Shown here piece by piece: positions 17,141 through 25,163 of a DNA stretch of 64,000 nucleotides; position 1 is the stretch's first letter, and every line of letters starts with the position of its first letter. Source of the stretch: Oryzomonas japonica (GTDB lineage: Bacteria > Desulfobacterota > Desulfuromonadia > Geobacterales > Pseudopelobacteraceae); the NCBI RefSeq assembly GCF_008802365.1, contig NZ_VZQZ01000004.1, positions 124,001-188,000 on the forward strand, given 5' to 3'. The notes beneath the pieces were generated by a model. The model made no database searches and was not told the DNA's origin. It saw only the letters and a list, made by a program, of their open reading frames with translations. Made by a program: the position numbers and the translations under genes.

Positions 17141-17158
17141 ATGTGACGGCCGTCACAT
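17141..17158. promoter_or_regulatory. Perfect CRP/FNR-family palindrome
   Basis: ATGTGACGGCCGTCACAT is an exact 18-bp palindrome with the TGTGA-N6-TCACA core bound by CRP-type regulators. It lies between the divergent riboswitch-controlled gene and the triheme cytochrome gene, and could serve either promoter. Confidence 0.7.
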
Positions 17159-17367
17159 TTTGGGAGAATGTGCGTCCCCCTTCCCGGGACACATCCAGAG
17201 GGACATCCCTTCACGGCGCACCCGCTTGCCGCTCCACCGGCCTTATCGGCCATGTCCCGCATGAGGCCGGGCAAGGCGCACCGGCCGCGCTTTCTTGCGA
17301 GTTTTCATTTGTGCATTACAATTAGCACATCGCTTTCATACCGAGCCCCGAAAGGAGGCGTCACATC

Positions 17368-17706
17368 ATGAAAAAGCTCACCGTGGTTCTCGCCGTGGTT
17401 CTCGCGACGGCCGGGACGCCCGCCGCCCTTGTTGCGGCGGATGCGCCCCAAAATGCCGGTCCTGAGATCATCAAGCTCAAGATGGGCGACCTCTATCTGA
17501 TCTTCAAACACTGGCGGCATCAGAAGTGGAGCAATCGTGAATGTCTCCGCTGCCATACGGCCCAGGAGTGGAAGATCAAAAACTGGGACAAGGAGGTCGC
17601 CCACCAAATCTGCATCCCCTGCCATGACCAGGGCAAAAAGGGGCCGGTGGACTGCAAGGAATGCCATGGCCCCACCTACACCTCGATGAAGAAGGACGCT
17701 CCATGA
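17368..17706 (+). CDS. Secreted triheme c-type cytochrome
   Basis: 112 residues with a signal peptide (cleaved near LVAADA) and three heme motifs: CLRCH, CIPCH, CKECH. Histidines in FKHWRHQKW and KEVAHQI can act as distal ligands. Size resembles c7 cytochromes, but spacing and sequence differ from the 7.3-kb paralogue (for example KWSNRECLRCHTAQEWK). A strong GAAAGGAGG ribosome site precedes it. It probably carries electrons in the periplasm. The upstream CRP-type palindrome suggests regulated expression. Confidence 0.9.
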   Translation: MKKLTVVLAVVLATAGTPAALVAADAPQNAGPEIIKLKMGDLYLIFKHWRHQKWSNRECLRCHTAQEWKIKNWDKEVAHQICIPCHDQGKKGPVDCKECHGPTYTSMKKDAP

Positions 17707-17855
17707 GATGGCTGCCATGCATGGGGACGGGGCTTGAAAGGCCGGGACCGCGCCCGCCGGGTGGTGTTGTAAGATTTAAGTTGATACATTTAAAATGTTT
17801 CATCGATTGAAATAGGGGGAAAACATGGCATGATTTATCCAAATAACCTCTCTGG

Positions 17856-18722
17856 GTGAACATGGTGCATAAACAGGAAACCATCTCGTCCCGCTTTTTC
17901 GACTACCTCTACCGGCTGGGGAGCACCGTCAATGCCGTTATAGGGCTCATATGCTGTGGGCTCCTCGGGGCTTTGGACGTTCTGACGCCGCCGGAATACA
18001 TGTTTTCCTTTCTCTATCTCTTCCCCATCTCCTTTACCACCTGGTTTGCCGGCAAACGCGGGGGGCTGCTGGCTTCCATACTGTGCACCGCCATTCTGAC
18101 GCGGTACAACTATCAGGCGAACATGCTCGCCGCCGTATGGAACAACCTGTCGACGCTCGGCATCTTCTGCGTCGTCGCCGTCATGGTAGGCAAGATCCAC
18201 CAGCTTCTGGACAACGAACGGATTCTGTCCCGCACCGATGCGCTGACCGGGGCAATGAACCTTCGAGCCTTCACCGAGCTTGTGGAGTATGAAATATTGC
18301 GCTTGCGGCGCGACTACAGACCCTTTTCCATTGCCTATTTCGATATCGACAACTTTAAAAAGGTGAATGACAGGTACGGGCACCGGAAAGGCGATGAACT
18401 GCTCAAGTCGGTGGTAAACTGCCTGAGGGAAAAAATACGGAGGACGGATATCATCGCCAGGCTGGGCGGGGACGAATTCACCATCTTTTTCCCCTCGACG
18501 GACCATGAGGCGGTGAAGACGGTAACGCTGGATCTGGTGAAGGCACTGGACCGGCTGGCGAAACTCAACAAGTGGCCCACCACCATCAGCATGGGAGTCG
18601 TAACCTGTTCGGACGGGGCATGCGAACTCGATGACCTCATATCGACGGCGGACAAACTCATGTACGACGTAAAACGTGCCGGGAAAAACGGCGTTGAATA
18701 TGCCGTGTATCCGCGGGCCTAA
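17856..18722 (+). CDS. Membrane-anchored GGDEF diguanylate cyclase
   Basis: 288 residues. Three or four membrane segments occupy about residues 22-110, without an obvious ligand-binding loop. A GGDEF domain follows, with ARLGGDEFTIFF and an I-site RRTD five residues before it. Recognition residues are canonical (VNDRYGHRKGD), so c-di-GMP is the expected product. The listed start is GTG 17856; an ATG two codons later (17862) is equally possible, and neither has a good ribosome site. No downstream partner: the next gene converges. Confidence 0.88.
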   Translation: MNMVHKQETISSRFFDYLYRLGSTVNAVIGLICCGLLGALDVLTPPEYMFSFLYLFPISFTTWFAGKRGGLLASILCTAILTRYNYQANMLAAVWNNLSTLGIFCVVAVMVGKIHQLLDNERILSRTDALTGAMNLRAFTELVEYEILRLRRDYRPFSIAYFDIDNFKKVNDRYGHRKGDELLKSVVNCLREKIRRTDIIARLGGDEFTIFFPSTDHEAVKTVTLDLVKALDRLAKLNKWPTTISMGVVTCSDGACELDDLISTADKLMYDVKRAGKNGVEYAVYPRA

Positions 18723-18740
18723 CGGGACAGACCTGAAAGG

Positions 18741-20657
18741 CTATTCCTGATACCCCAGAGCATTCACCCCGGCCAGATAGTGCGCAAATCTCTCCGCCGC
18801 TTTTATTTTCAGGAAAGTTGTGGTCGTCAAATAATGCGTGGACAACGGGTCGCTCAGCACCTGTCTACCATACGTCTCCATAATCTTATTGCTCTTGAGC
18901 TTCCTGTCATCTGGCAATAGCACCTTTTCGCGTTCCTTGTTACCTTTTACAAAGTGGTACACCTTTTTTGCCGGTTCAATACAGGCTGAAGGTAAAACGG
19001 CATGTGCAAGGCGAGACAGAAACGCTTGCTTATAAACATCCAGGAATTCCAACTCGAAAGTCTTGAGATTAATTTTTGCCGGCCTATGCGTAGTGCATAC
19101 GGGCAGCTCTAAGAGCTCTGGCATCAAGGTATGAATGAGCCGTATCTGGAATGCATCGTTCGATCGATACTCGAATGGCATCTCTAACAGTGAATCGTGC
19201 AGACACTTCAACGCTAGTGGGTCAATATAGTGGCAAAACTCATTGGCAAAGTTCAGAAACCTTGCATCGGTGCGGATGTAAAGGAAAAGGGCGGCTTTTA
19301 CGAACGTTTCTAATGGTGCTTCATCAGGAAATTCTATCCCGCCATGGCGCAACCCCTCTCTCAGATCCTGGATGAATTCGGATCTATATAGCTCCCGGCA
19401 AGGAAGATCTGGGCTCTTGCCTTCGGAAGACATATTGAATTCAATGAGGTCGTTGATCGTATAGTTTCTCTGCGCTTGTGCCCATGGTCTCCTGCATGCC
19501 GTAATAACGCCACGCCCACCGAGCAGGAGATCAGGATAAGGTGAAATGCCGCCGCTTAATTCCTCTAACAACGACCGGGAAGCTCCATAAACCTCATACT
19601 GGAAGCCGTAAGTCTGGAATAACTCTTGTAAAATGTTTTGATCGTATGGCTGTTCCCCGGACCAGTCCAGTAGCTGGAAAGGGAGGTTGAATGTTTCGGC
19701 GATTTTTGTTGCAATCTCAAGATCAATTGGGCGGTCGTCAGTCAGGTCGCTGTTTCCGACTCCATACATGATTTTAGGAGCCGCCCCCTGATCCAATAAT
19801 GCCGCCAGGACGGTTCTTGAATCGCGTCCACCCGTTCCGAAAAGCCCAACAGAGCCGACCGCCGTTATCTCGCGGAACACCGCCTGAACCTCAGATTTAT
19901 AACCTTCCACCGCATCGGAAATCGATGAATATTTTTGCTTGGCGGTATGGGTATCTGGCAGGTTATTTACTTTGAATACTCCATCGTTGAGGTCGACAGT
20001 TATCGTCTGGGTGCCGAAAAGTCGTCTCACTCCCCTGTAGAAAGTCTCTTCTCCCAGGGTGCAGCTCTCAAATGCGGTCATGGCCAGTTTTATTGGATTT
20101 ATTTTTCGCTCTGGCAACATCTGCGCACAGATATCGAGCGAATTTGAAATATTCCAGCACGAATCCATGTTTGAGTAATACAGAGAAATCGCACCCTGAG
20201 GATCGGTGAAGACGGTTATTTTATTGTTATGCCTGATCGCGACGGCGTAGTGGCCGATTGCCTTTGAGCGTACAGCTTCAATGCCACTGTTGACGAAATC
20301 GGAATAGAAGTCTCGAAGCGCCGAAGGACCAAGCCTGGACCGGTAAATGATCGTGCCGGCTGAGCAGATCCAATCGTCTTCTCCACATGTCACAAGGTTG
20401 TTGGTGTCAACGGCACGCTTTAGGTATGCCTGAACATGGCAATTATGGGTGGAACGATGCCCTGAGGAGTTCAGTCCCGCTCTCCTGCATGCGTTTTCGG
20501 CTTGTCGATGTGAATTCTCGTTTGATGTCATGTACCATCGAGCCATTTTCCCCTCCCACACACCTGCAAACTTTTTGCCTGTTAAGGGTTCGCTTACTCC
20601 ATAAGTACTTCTATCGGGATAGCCGCCGATGACGGGCCATTTTTGAGCTGCCCCCAT
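18741..20657 (-). CDS. Asparagine-synthase-related protein (ATP-dependent amide-forming ligase)
   Basis: About 638 residues. The C-terminal half is an Asn-synthase-type PP-loop ATPase (GLFGTGGRDSRTVLAALL, variant SGGxDS). The N-terminal half looks like a class II glutamine amidotransferase fold (FAGVWEGKM, IGHYAVAIRHNNKITVF, DPQGAISLYY) but lacks the nucleophilic Cys, as in lasso-peptide and beta-lactam cyclases and polysaccharide-linked homologues. The start is uncertain. ATG 20546 has a superb GGGAGGGG site but would delete the FAGVW block; I favour ATG 20657, and the frame is open to 20732. No RiPP protease or transporter is adjacent. Relatively AT-rich, possibly acquired. Confidence 0.75.
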   Translation of the reverse strand: MGAAQKWPVIGGYPDRSTYGVSEPLTGKKFAGVWEGKMARWYMTSNENSHRQAENACRRAGLNSSGHRSTHNCHVQAYLKRAVDTNNLVTCGEDDWICSAGTIIYRSRLGPSALRDFYSDFVNSGIEAVRSKAIGHYAVAIRHNNKITVFTDPQGAISLYYSNMDSCWNISNSLDICAQMLPERKINPIKLAMTAFESCTLGEETFYRGVRRLFGTQTITVDLNDGVFKVNNLPDTHTAKQKYSSISDAVEGYKSEVQAVFREITAVGSVGLFGTGGRDSRTVLAALLDQGAAPKIMYGVGNSDLTDDRPIDLEIATKIAETFNLPFQLLDWSGEQPYDQNILQELFQTYGFQYEVYGASRSLLEELSGGISPYPDLLLGGRGVITACRRPWAQAQRNYTINDLIEFNMSSEGKSPDLPCRELYRSEFIQDLREGLRHGGIEFPDEAPLETFVKAALFLYIRTDARFLNFANEFCHYIDPLALKCLHDSLLEMPFEYRSNDAFQIRLIHTLMPELLELPVCTTHRPAKINLKTFELEFLDVYKQAFLSRLAHAVLPSACIEPAKKVYHFVKGNKEREKVLLPDDRKLKSNKIMETYGRQVLSDPLSTHYLTTTTFLKIKAAERFAHYLAGVNALGYQE

Positions 20658-21038
20658 CACCCCCTGCCGCCCATCAAACTCATGGCTATTAATTTTACCC
20701 CATATAAGTACTGAATTCAAATGCAGTTTCAATATGTTAGAAATGTCGCCCCGATCCAGAAAATGTTGAAATAATTACCGCCGGATGCCGATCCACCAAA
20801 CCCCCTGTTATCACACAAAGAAAGCCCCTTGGAACATCTCCAGAGGCCTTTCATTGTGCCAATTTGACACATTCATCTCACAGTTGTATGCTCCTCCTGC
20901 ACGGATGAACACTCGTTAACCGAATTTCGACGTTAGTGCCGTGCTGGCTTTGCCGAATTGTTCATCACCGCGTAAGTGCAATCCCCAAATAAGGGAGCAG
21001 GGTAAAGCTCCCAAAACGTCGCACGAAAGGTCTGACCC
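20658..21038. other. Intergenic region, no gene
   Basis: An AT-rich first half leads away from the Asn-synthase-like gene. An imperfect hairpin (AAAGCCCCTTGGA with TCCAGAGGCCTTT, 20821-20851) may end transcription from the left. The last 150 bases should carry the cstA promoter. No ORF supported. Confidence 0.5.
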
Positions 21039-22883
21039 ATGAGTGTCCTCTATCTCCTCATATCCTCCCTCTGTATCCTCGCCCTGGCGTACCGCTACTA
21101 TTCCGCCTTCATTGCCGCCAGGGTCCTGATGCTCGACGACCGCAACATTACGCCGGCGGTTACCTGCAACGACGGTAAGGATTATGTCCCGACCAACAAA
21201 TGGGTGGTCTTCGGCCATCACTTCGCCGCCATTGCGGGGGCGGGGCCGCTCATCGGGCCGACGCTGGCGGCACAGTACGGCTGGGGGCCCGGATTTTTCT
21301 GGATTCTGCTGGGATCGGTCTTCGCCGGGTGCGTCCACGACATGATCATACTCTTCGCCTCGGTCCGCCATCAGGGGCAGTCCCTGGCGGTCATCGCCCA
21401 AAAGGATGTGAGCAGGCTCACCGGCATTACCACCGCATTCGTCACCCTGTTTATCATCATCGTGGCCCTGGCCGGCCTGGCCGTGGCCGTGGCCAATGCG
21501 CTGTTCAACAACCCCTGGGGCGTTTTCATCATCGCCATGACCATCCCCATCGCCATGATCACCGGCGTCTACATGTTTCGGATCAGACCGGGAGCCATTC
21601 TGTCCGGGACGACCTTCGGCGTTGTCGCCATACTGGCCGCCGTCTATTTCGGGGGACCGATCGCCGAGTCATCCATTGCCGGATGGTTTACCTTCAGCAA
21701 ACAGAATCTGTCGATCATCCTGCCGCTGTACGGCTTTTGCGCGGCGGCCCTGCCGGTGTGGCTTTTGCTTGCGCCGCGCGACTATCTCAGCACCTACATG
21801 AAGATCGCCGTGATCGGGGGGCTGGCCGTGGGGCTGTTCTTTGTGAATCCCACCGTGCAGATGCCCTTCGTGACCCGTTTCATTGCCGGCGGCGGCCCGA
21901 TCATCCCCGGCCCGGTCTGGCCGTACGTCTTCATCACCATCGCCTGCGGCGCCATCTCCGGGTTCCACGCCCTTATCGGCTCCGGCACGACCCCCAAGAT
22001 GCTGGAGAGGGAAGGGCAGGTCCGTTTGATCGGCTACGGCGCCATGCTGACGGAGGCGTTCATCGGCGTGATGGCGCTCCTGGCCGCCGTGACGCTGGTG
22101 CCCAACGACTACTTCGCCATCAACTCCTCGGCCGCAGCCTTTGCCAAGCTCAACATGCCGGTGCAGAACCTGCCCGAGTTGTGCCGGCTGGTGGGCCTGG
22201 ACGTTGCCCACCGCCCCGGCGGCGCGATCTCGCTGGCGGTCGGCACGGCGTACATATTCTCCCACGTTGGGGCGGGGTTGCAGCATACGATGAAGTATTG
22301 GTTTCAATTCATCATCATGTTCGAGGCGCTGTTCATTCTGACCACGATAGATGCGGGAACCCGGGTGGCGCGCTACATCCTGCAGGATATTCTGGGAAAG
22401 GTCTATGCCCCGCTCAAGCAGACCGACTGGATACCGGGAGTGGTGTTGACCAGCGGCGGGGTGTCCTTTGCCTGGGGGTATATCCTCTACACGGGCGATG
22501 TCTCCTCCATCTGGCCCCTGTTCGGCGTGACCAACCAGACGCTGGCGGCGCTGGCGCTGGCCATCGGGACCACGATCATCCTCAGGACCTCGGCCAAGAA
22601 GCGGTATGCGCTGATCACTGCGGTGCCGTGCGCCTTTGTCACGGTGACCACCTTCGCGGCGGCCTTTATGAATATCCAGCTCTACCTGGCCCAGGGCATG
22701 ATACTCAACACCATACTCAGTGCCGTCATCATCGTTCTGGTGACGATCATCATCGTGGAAAATGTGCGCGTCTGGATAACCCTGCTCAAGACGGAGAAAC
22801 CGCTCGGCATGAACGATGACCGGGAACACATCTACTGTCCGGTGGTCCCTGCCCATGCGCCTGACGATCTGCCCCTGGCCTGA
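21039..22883 (+). CDS. cstA: Carbon starvation protein A (peptide/pyruvate transporter)
   Basis: 614 residues, a polytopic inner-membrane protein with about 15-16 predicted spans. The N-terminal CstA signature includes YRYYSAFIAARVLMLDDRN, AAIAGAGPLIGPTLAAQYGW and GCVHDMIILF. The C-terminal part has an extra hydrophobic region typical of the family. E. coli CstA and the paralogue BtsT import peptides and pyruvate under carbon limitation. An AAAGG site precedes ATG 21039. It is a single-gene unit. The substrate in this organism is not shown by sequence. Confidence 0.93.
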   Translation: MSVLYLLISSLCILALAYRYYSAFIAARVLMLDDRNITPAVTCNDGKDYVPTNKWVVFGHHFAAIAGAGPLIGPTLAAQYGWGPGFFWILLGSVFAGCVHDMIILFASVRHQGQSLAVIAQKDVSRLTGITTAFVTLFIIIVALAGLAVAVANALFNNPWGVFIIAMTIPIAMITGVYMFRIRPGAILSGTTFGVVAILAAVYFGGPIAESSIAGWFTFSKQNLSIILPLYGFCAAALPVWLLLAPRDYLSTYMKIAVIGGLAVGLFFVNPTVQMPFVTRFIAGGGPIIPGPVWPYVFITIACGAISGFHALIGSGTTPKMLEREGQVRLIGYGAMLTEAFIGVMALLAAVTLVPNDYFAINSSAAAFAKLNMPVQNLPELCRLVGLDVAHRPGGAISLAVGTAYIFSHVGAGLQHTMKYWFQFIIMFEALFILTTIDAGTRVARYILQDILGKVYAPLKQTDWIPGVVLTSGGVSFAWGYILYTGDVSSIWPLFGVTNQTLAALALAIGTTIILRTSAKKRYALITAVPCAFVTVTTFAAAFMNIQLYLAQGMILNTILSAVIIVLVTIIIVENVRVWITLLKTEKPLGMNDDREHIYCPVVPAHAPDDLPLA

Positions 22884-22953
22884 AAAGCCGGCAGGAAAGC
22901 GCCGTTATGATTCCATGAGGCCCGATCCCCCGGGAGGGCCGGGGTGCCGCAAA

Positions 22954-23796
22954 CTAATGGCACCCTATGCAAACGTTCTCGTCCCTGAGCCTGTGGACCG
23001 AATCCGCCCCCGCGGCTGAAGGCCCATAGGAAATGATACCTTCCTGATGGGGGTTGTGACACGTTGTGCACGTAATGCGTCCCCGGGGGACCAGCGGCAG
23101 CGAAAACCTTTCCTGGATTTCCGGTCTGGCGATGTTTTTCTTGATTTCGTCCGGTGGCGTTAGCAGGAAATGCTTTTCAAAATAGCCTGTATGCATCAGA
23201 GTGTGGCACCTCATACAGAGAAATGACACATCTGCTTTGAATAACACCATATTCGCCCGGTCCTGCGAAGGGTCCGGCTCCAATTCATGGCAGTATAGAC
23301 ATACCACCTTGCCATTGACGACGGTTTGACTTCCATCATCCTGCCTCATGACATGAGGATCTATCGTGGCGTATTGCTCAGCAGTATGACAATTGAAGCA
23401 TATCGTTCTCACGTCAGTGTACGGGCCTCCCCGTAAGAGCATCGGTGTCCCCTTGTGTTGCGGGCCGCCATGCATTTCATGGCACGTGAGGCACTCGATT
23501 CTGCCGAGATAGAGTGGAAACTGCGGCTTGATTTGCATGGTTGGGATAAAGTTTACCGGGTGGTGGTTTGTCGTGTAGTTATGACAGTCGAGACAAAAAT
23601 GCGAGGGGTCGACGTAGGAAGGGAAAAGCGCCGTTTCCCCTTCCGGTTTGGCAACCGAGTGGCAATACAGGCAGTCGGAATGCGGTGCCTTGGCGGCCGG
23701 ATCGCTGTTCTGTTGAACATCGATCCTTAATTGGCTGCATGACGTGAGAACGAGCGCGAGGATAGTCAGACGAATCAGGCAGTTAAACGTTGTCAT
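22954..23796 (-). CDS. Octaheme c-type cytochrome lipoprotein
   Basis: 280 residues. Eight heme motifs are seen in order: CLYCH, CLDCH, CLTCH, CFNCH, CLYCH, CMRCH, CTTCH and CIGCH, the last being the final residues before the stop. A type II signal peptide with lipobox LVLTSC indicates lipid anchoring, probably to the outer membrane. Extra His residues (NHHPVNF, HEMHGG, HTLMHTGY) offer axial ligands. Several motifs have the NrfB/doubled-CxxCH look of multiheme electron conduits. Start ATG 23796 has GAGAGGG at ideal spacing. No porin partner is adjacent. Confidence 0.9.
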   Translation of the reverse strand: MTTFNCLIRLTILALVLTSCSQLRIDVQQNSDPAAKAPHSDCLYCHSVAKPEGETALFPSYVDPSHFCLDCHNYTTNHHPVNFIPTMQIKPQFPLYLGRIECLTCHEMHGGPQHKGTPMLLRGGPYTDVRTICFNCHTAEQYATIDPHVMRQDDGSQTVVNGKVVCLYCHELEPDPSQDRANMVLFKADVSFLCMRCHTLMHTGYFEKHFLLTPPDEIKKNIARPEIQERFSLPLVPRGRITCTTCHNPHQEGIISYGPSAAGADSVHRLRDENVCIGCH

Positions 23797-23847
23797 AACG
23801 GCCATCCCTCTCTTGCGATACCTGGCGCGGATTGGTATCTTCGCAGA

Positions 23848-23914
23848 GCCAATAAGGGGACAGGCTACTTATGGTCCCCTCGGTGACGTATTTGTTGCCT
23901 GTCCCCTTATTGGC
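23848..23914. repeat. REP-like inverted repeat (GGGGACAGGC type), copy 1
   Basis: Perfect 18-base arms: GCCAATAAGGGGACAGGC (23848-23865) and its reverse complement (23897-23914), around TACTTATGGTCCCCTCGGTGAC-type spacer. It lies just beyond the stop of the DUF4337 gene. Copy 2 is at 24655. Confidence 0.85.
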
Positions 23915-23930
23915 CGGGCCGTTTGCCTCT

Positions 23931-24512
23931 TTATTGAAACATTGGCCAGACAAAGAGTATTACGCCTACTCCACCGGCGAGCAGCGAAGCAAACCAGACC
24001 AATCTGTAGCGCGTAAGTGCCGCCACGGCGCCCAAGGCAATAGAGACCTGAAAGAGGGCGACCGCACTTGCAAAGCCATGGTGTTTATGGAGAAGGTGAT
24101 CGGATTCCTTTAGCCGCTCGTCCCGTTCTCGTTCCTTCTCCAGTGCCTTGCCCTGAATCTCTTTTTGCTCTTCGATGTAGCGGTGCATTTTTTCTTCATA
24201 AGCGGCGGGAGGTTCTTTGCCAATGGCCAACCAGGCCGTGCGTGACGCTTCCTGGACCGCTGCCTTAATGCCTTTGGCTTGGTAATAGGCCCACTGGTCC
24301 GATGCCTCGGATTGTAGTCGCGTCGCTTCCGTCTTCAGTACCAGTGCCATGTTGACAGTAGCTCCGGCCTGAAGCGATGCAATAGCGGCGAGAACTGCCA
24401 GAATTGCAGTGGTAATTGAAATGAGCCTGAGAAATGTTCCCCCCTCCCGTTCCAGTTCTTCTTTAATTGCTTCGTGCAAATTTTCAGTTTCGATCTCTGG
24501 GCCTTCAGGCAT
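23931..24512 (-). CDS. DUF4337-family membrane protein
   Basis: 193 residues. One membrane segment lies at about 27-45 (LRLISITTAILAVLAAIASL) and two more near the C-terminus (FQVSIALGAVAALTRY, VWFASLLAGGVGVILFVWPM). A charged helical cytoplasmic middle (QKEIQGKALEKERERDERLK) and a QWAYYQAKGIK segment are typical of DUF4337. Function is unknown. The gene is bracketed by two copies of the same REP-like repeat, 16 and 142 bases away. Confidence 0.8.
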   Translation of the reverse strand: MPEGPEIETENLHEAIKEELEREGGTFLRLISITTAILAVLAAIASLQAGATVNMALVLKTEATRLQSEASDQWAYYQAKGIKAAVQEASRTAWLAIGKEPPAAYEEKMHRYIEEQKEIQGKALEKERERDERLKESDHLLHKHHGFASAVALFQVSIALGAVAALTRYRLVWFASLLAGGVGVILFVWPMFQ

Positions 24513-24654
24513 AAGACGTCTCCCTTCATCTGCATGTACGAGAGCAATGAAAAGTGCTACAGAGGCAGCATGGTGTGGGAAAATAGTTGATTAATGATTA
24601 TCTCAGAATACACCGATGTCAATCGGCATTGGATTTTGACCCACCGAGGCGAGA

Positions 24655-24721
24655 GCCAATAAGGGGACAGGCTACTTATTGGCACCTCGGTGACGTATAT
24701 GTTGCCTGTCCCCCTATTGGC
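24655..24721. repeat. REP-like inverted repeat (GGGGACAGGC type), copy 2
   Basis: Arms GCCAATAAGGGGACAGGC and GCCTGTCCCCCTATTGGC (one mismatch); the spacer again contains CCTCGGTGACGTAT. Same orientation as copy 1. Confidence 0.85.
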
Positions 24722-24814
24722 CGCCGCACATGACCATCCTGCCTAGTTATTTAGGGCGCGTCGATGTTTCTTTGTTGTTACGATACCTTCAAGTATTCCA
24801 AATTCAAGGGCTGA

Positions 24815-24979
24815 CCCAGTTCCTTACCTCAAACAGGTATCGGATGGGTTGCCGTTCAGGAATGGGACAATGTTGCCAGTGAGTATCGGCACCTCTCCAC
24901 ATACCGAAGCATGGGTGAGGCAGAGGCCTTTATCAATGGAGATTACTTAAAAGACAGAACCGGCAGGGAGGCTTTCTAA
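24815..24979 (+). pseudogene. C-terminal gene remnant of unknown family
   Basis: Starting after a stop at 24812, one frame reads a protein-like tail (GIGWVAVQEWDNVASEYRHL, then AEAFINGDYLKDRTGREAF) ending at TAA 24977-24979. There is no start codon or ribosome site. It marks the junction between GC-rich chromosome and the AT-rich methylase island. The other parts of 24722-25163 show nothing. Confidence 0.35.
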
Positions 24980-25163
24980 TGGGAAACCGTGTGAAAAAAT
25001 GCTATAGTGGCTCCTCGGCAAGCTGCAGATTCTGACATTTGAATATACGTGCAATTTTTCAAATGACTTATTTTGTCACACCTCGATGGTATTCTGAAAT
25101 GAACATCCCCCTTAGTATACTAAGTAATAGAGATACTTCATTTCTGAAAGCAGGGTAAATTAA

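Noticed and set aside
20547-20732. The frame upstream of the Asn-synthase-like gene as a lasso-peptide precursor (PLTGKKFAGVWEG resembles a Thr-containing leader end and an 8-9 residue ring with Glu)
   Set aside because: It is in frame with the ligase without a stop, the FAGVW block is better explained as the ligase's own N-terminal strand, and no leader peptidase or RRE gene is nearby.
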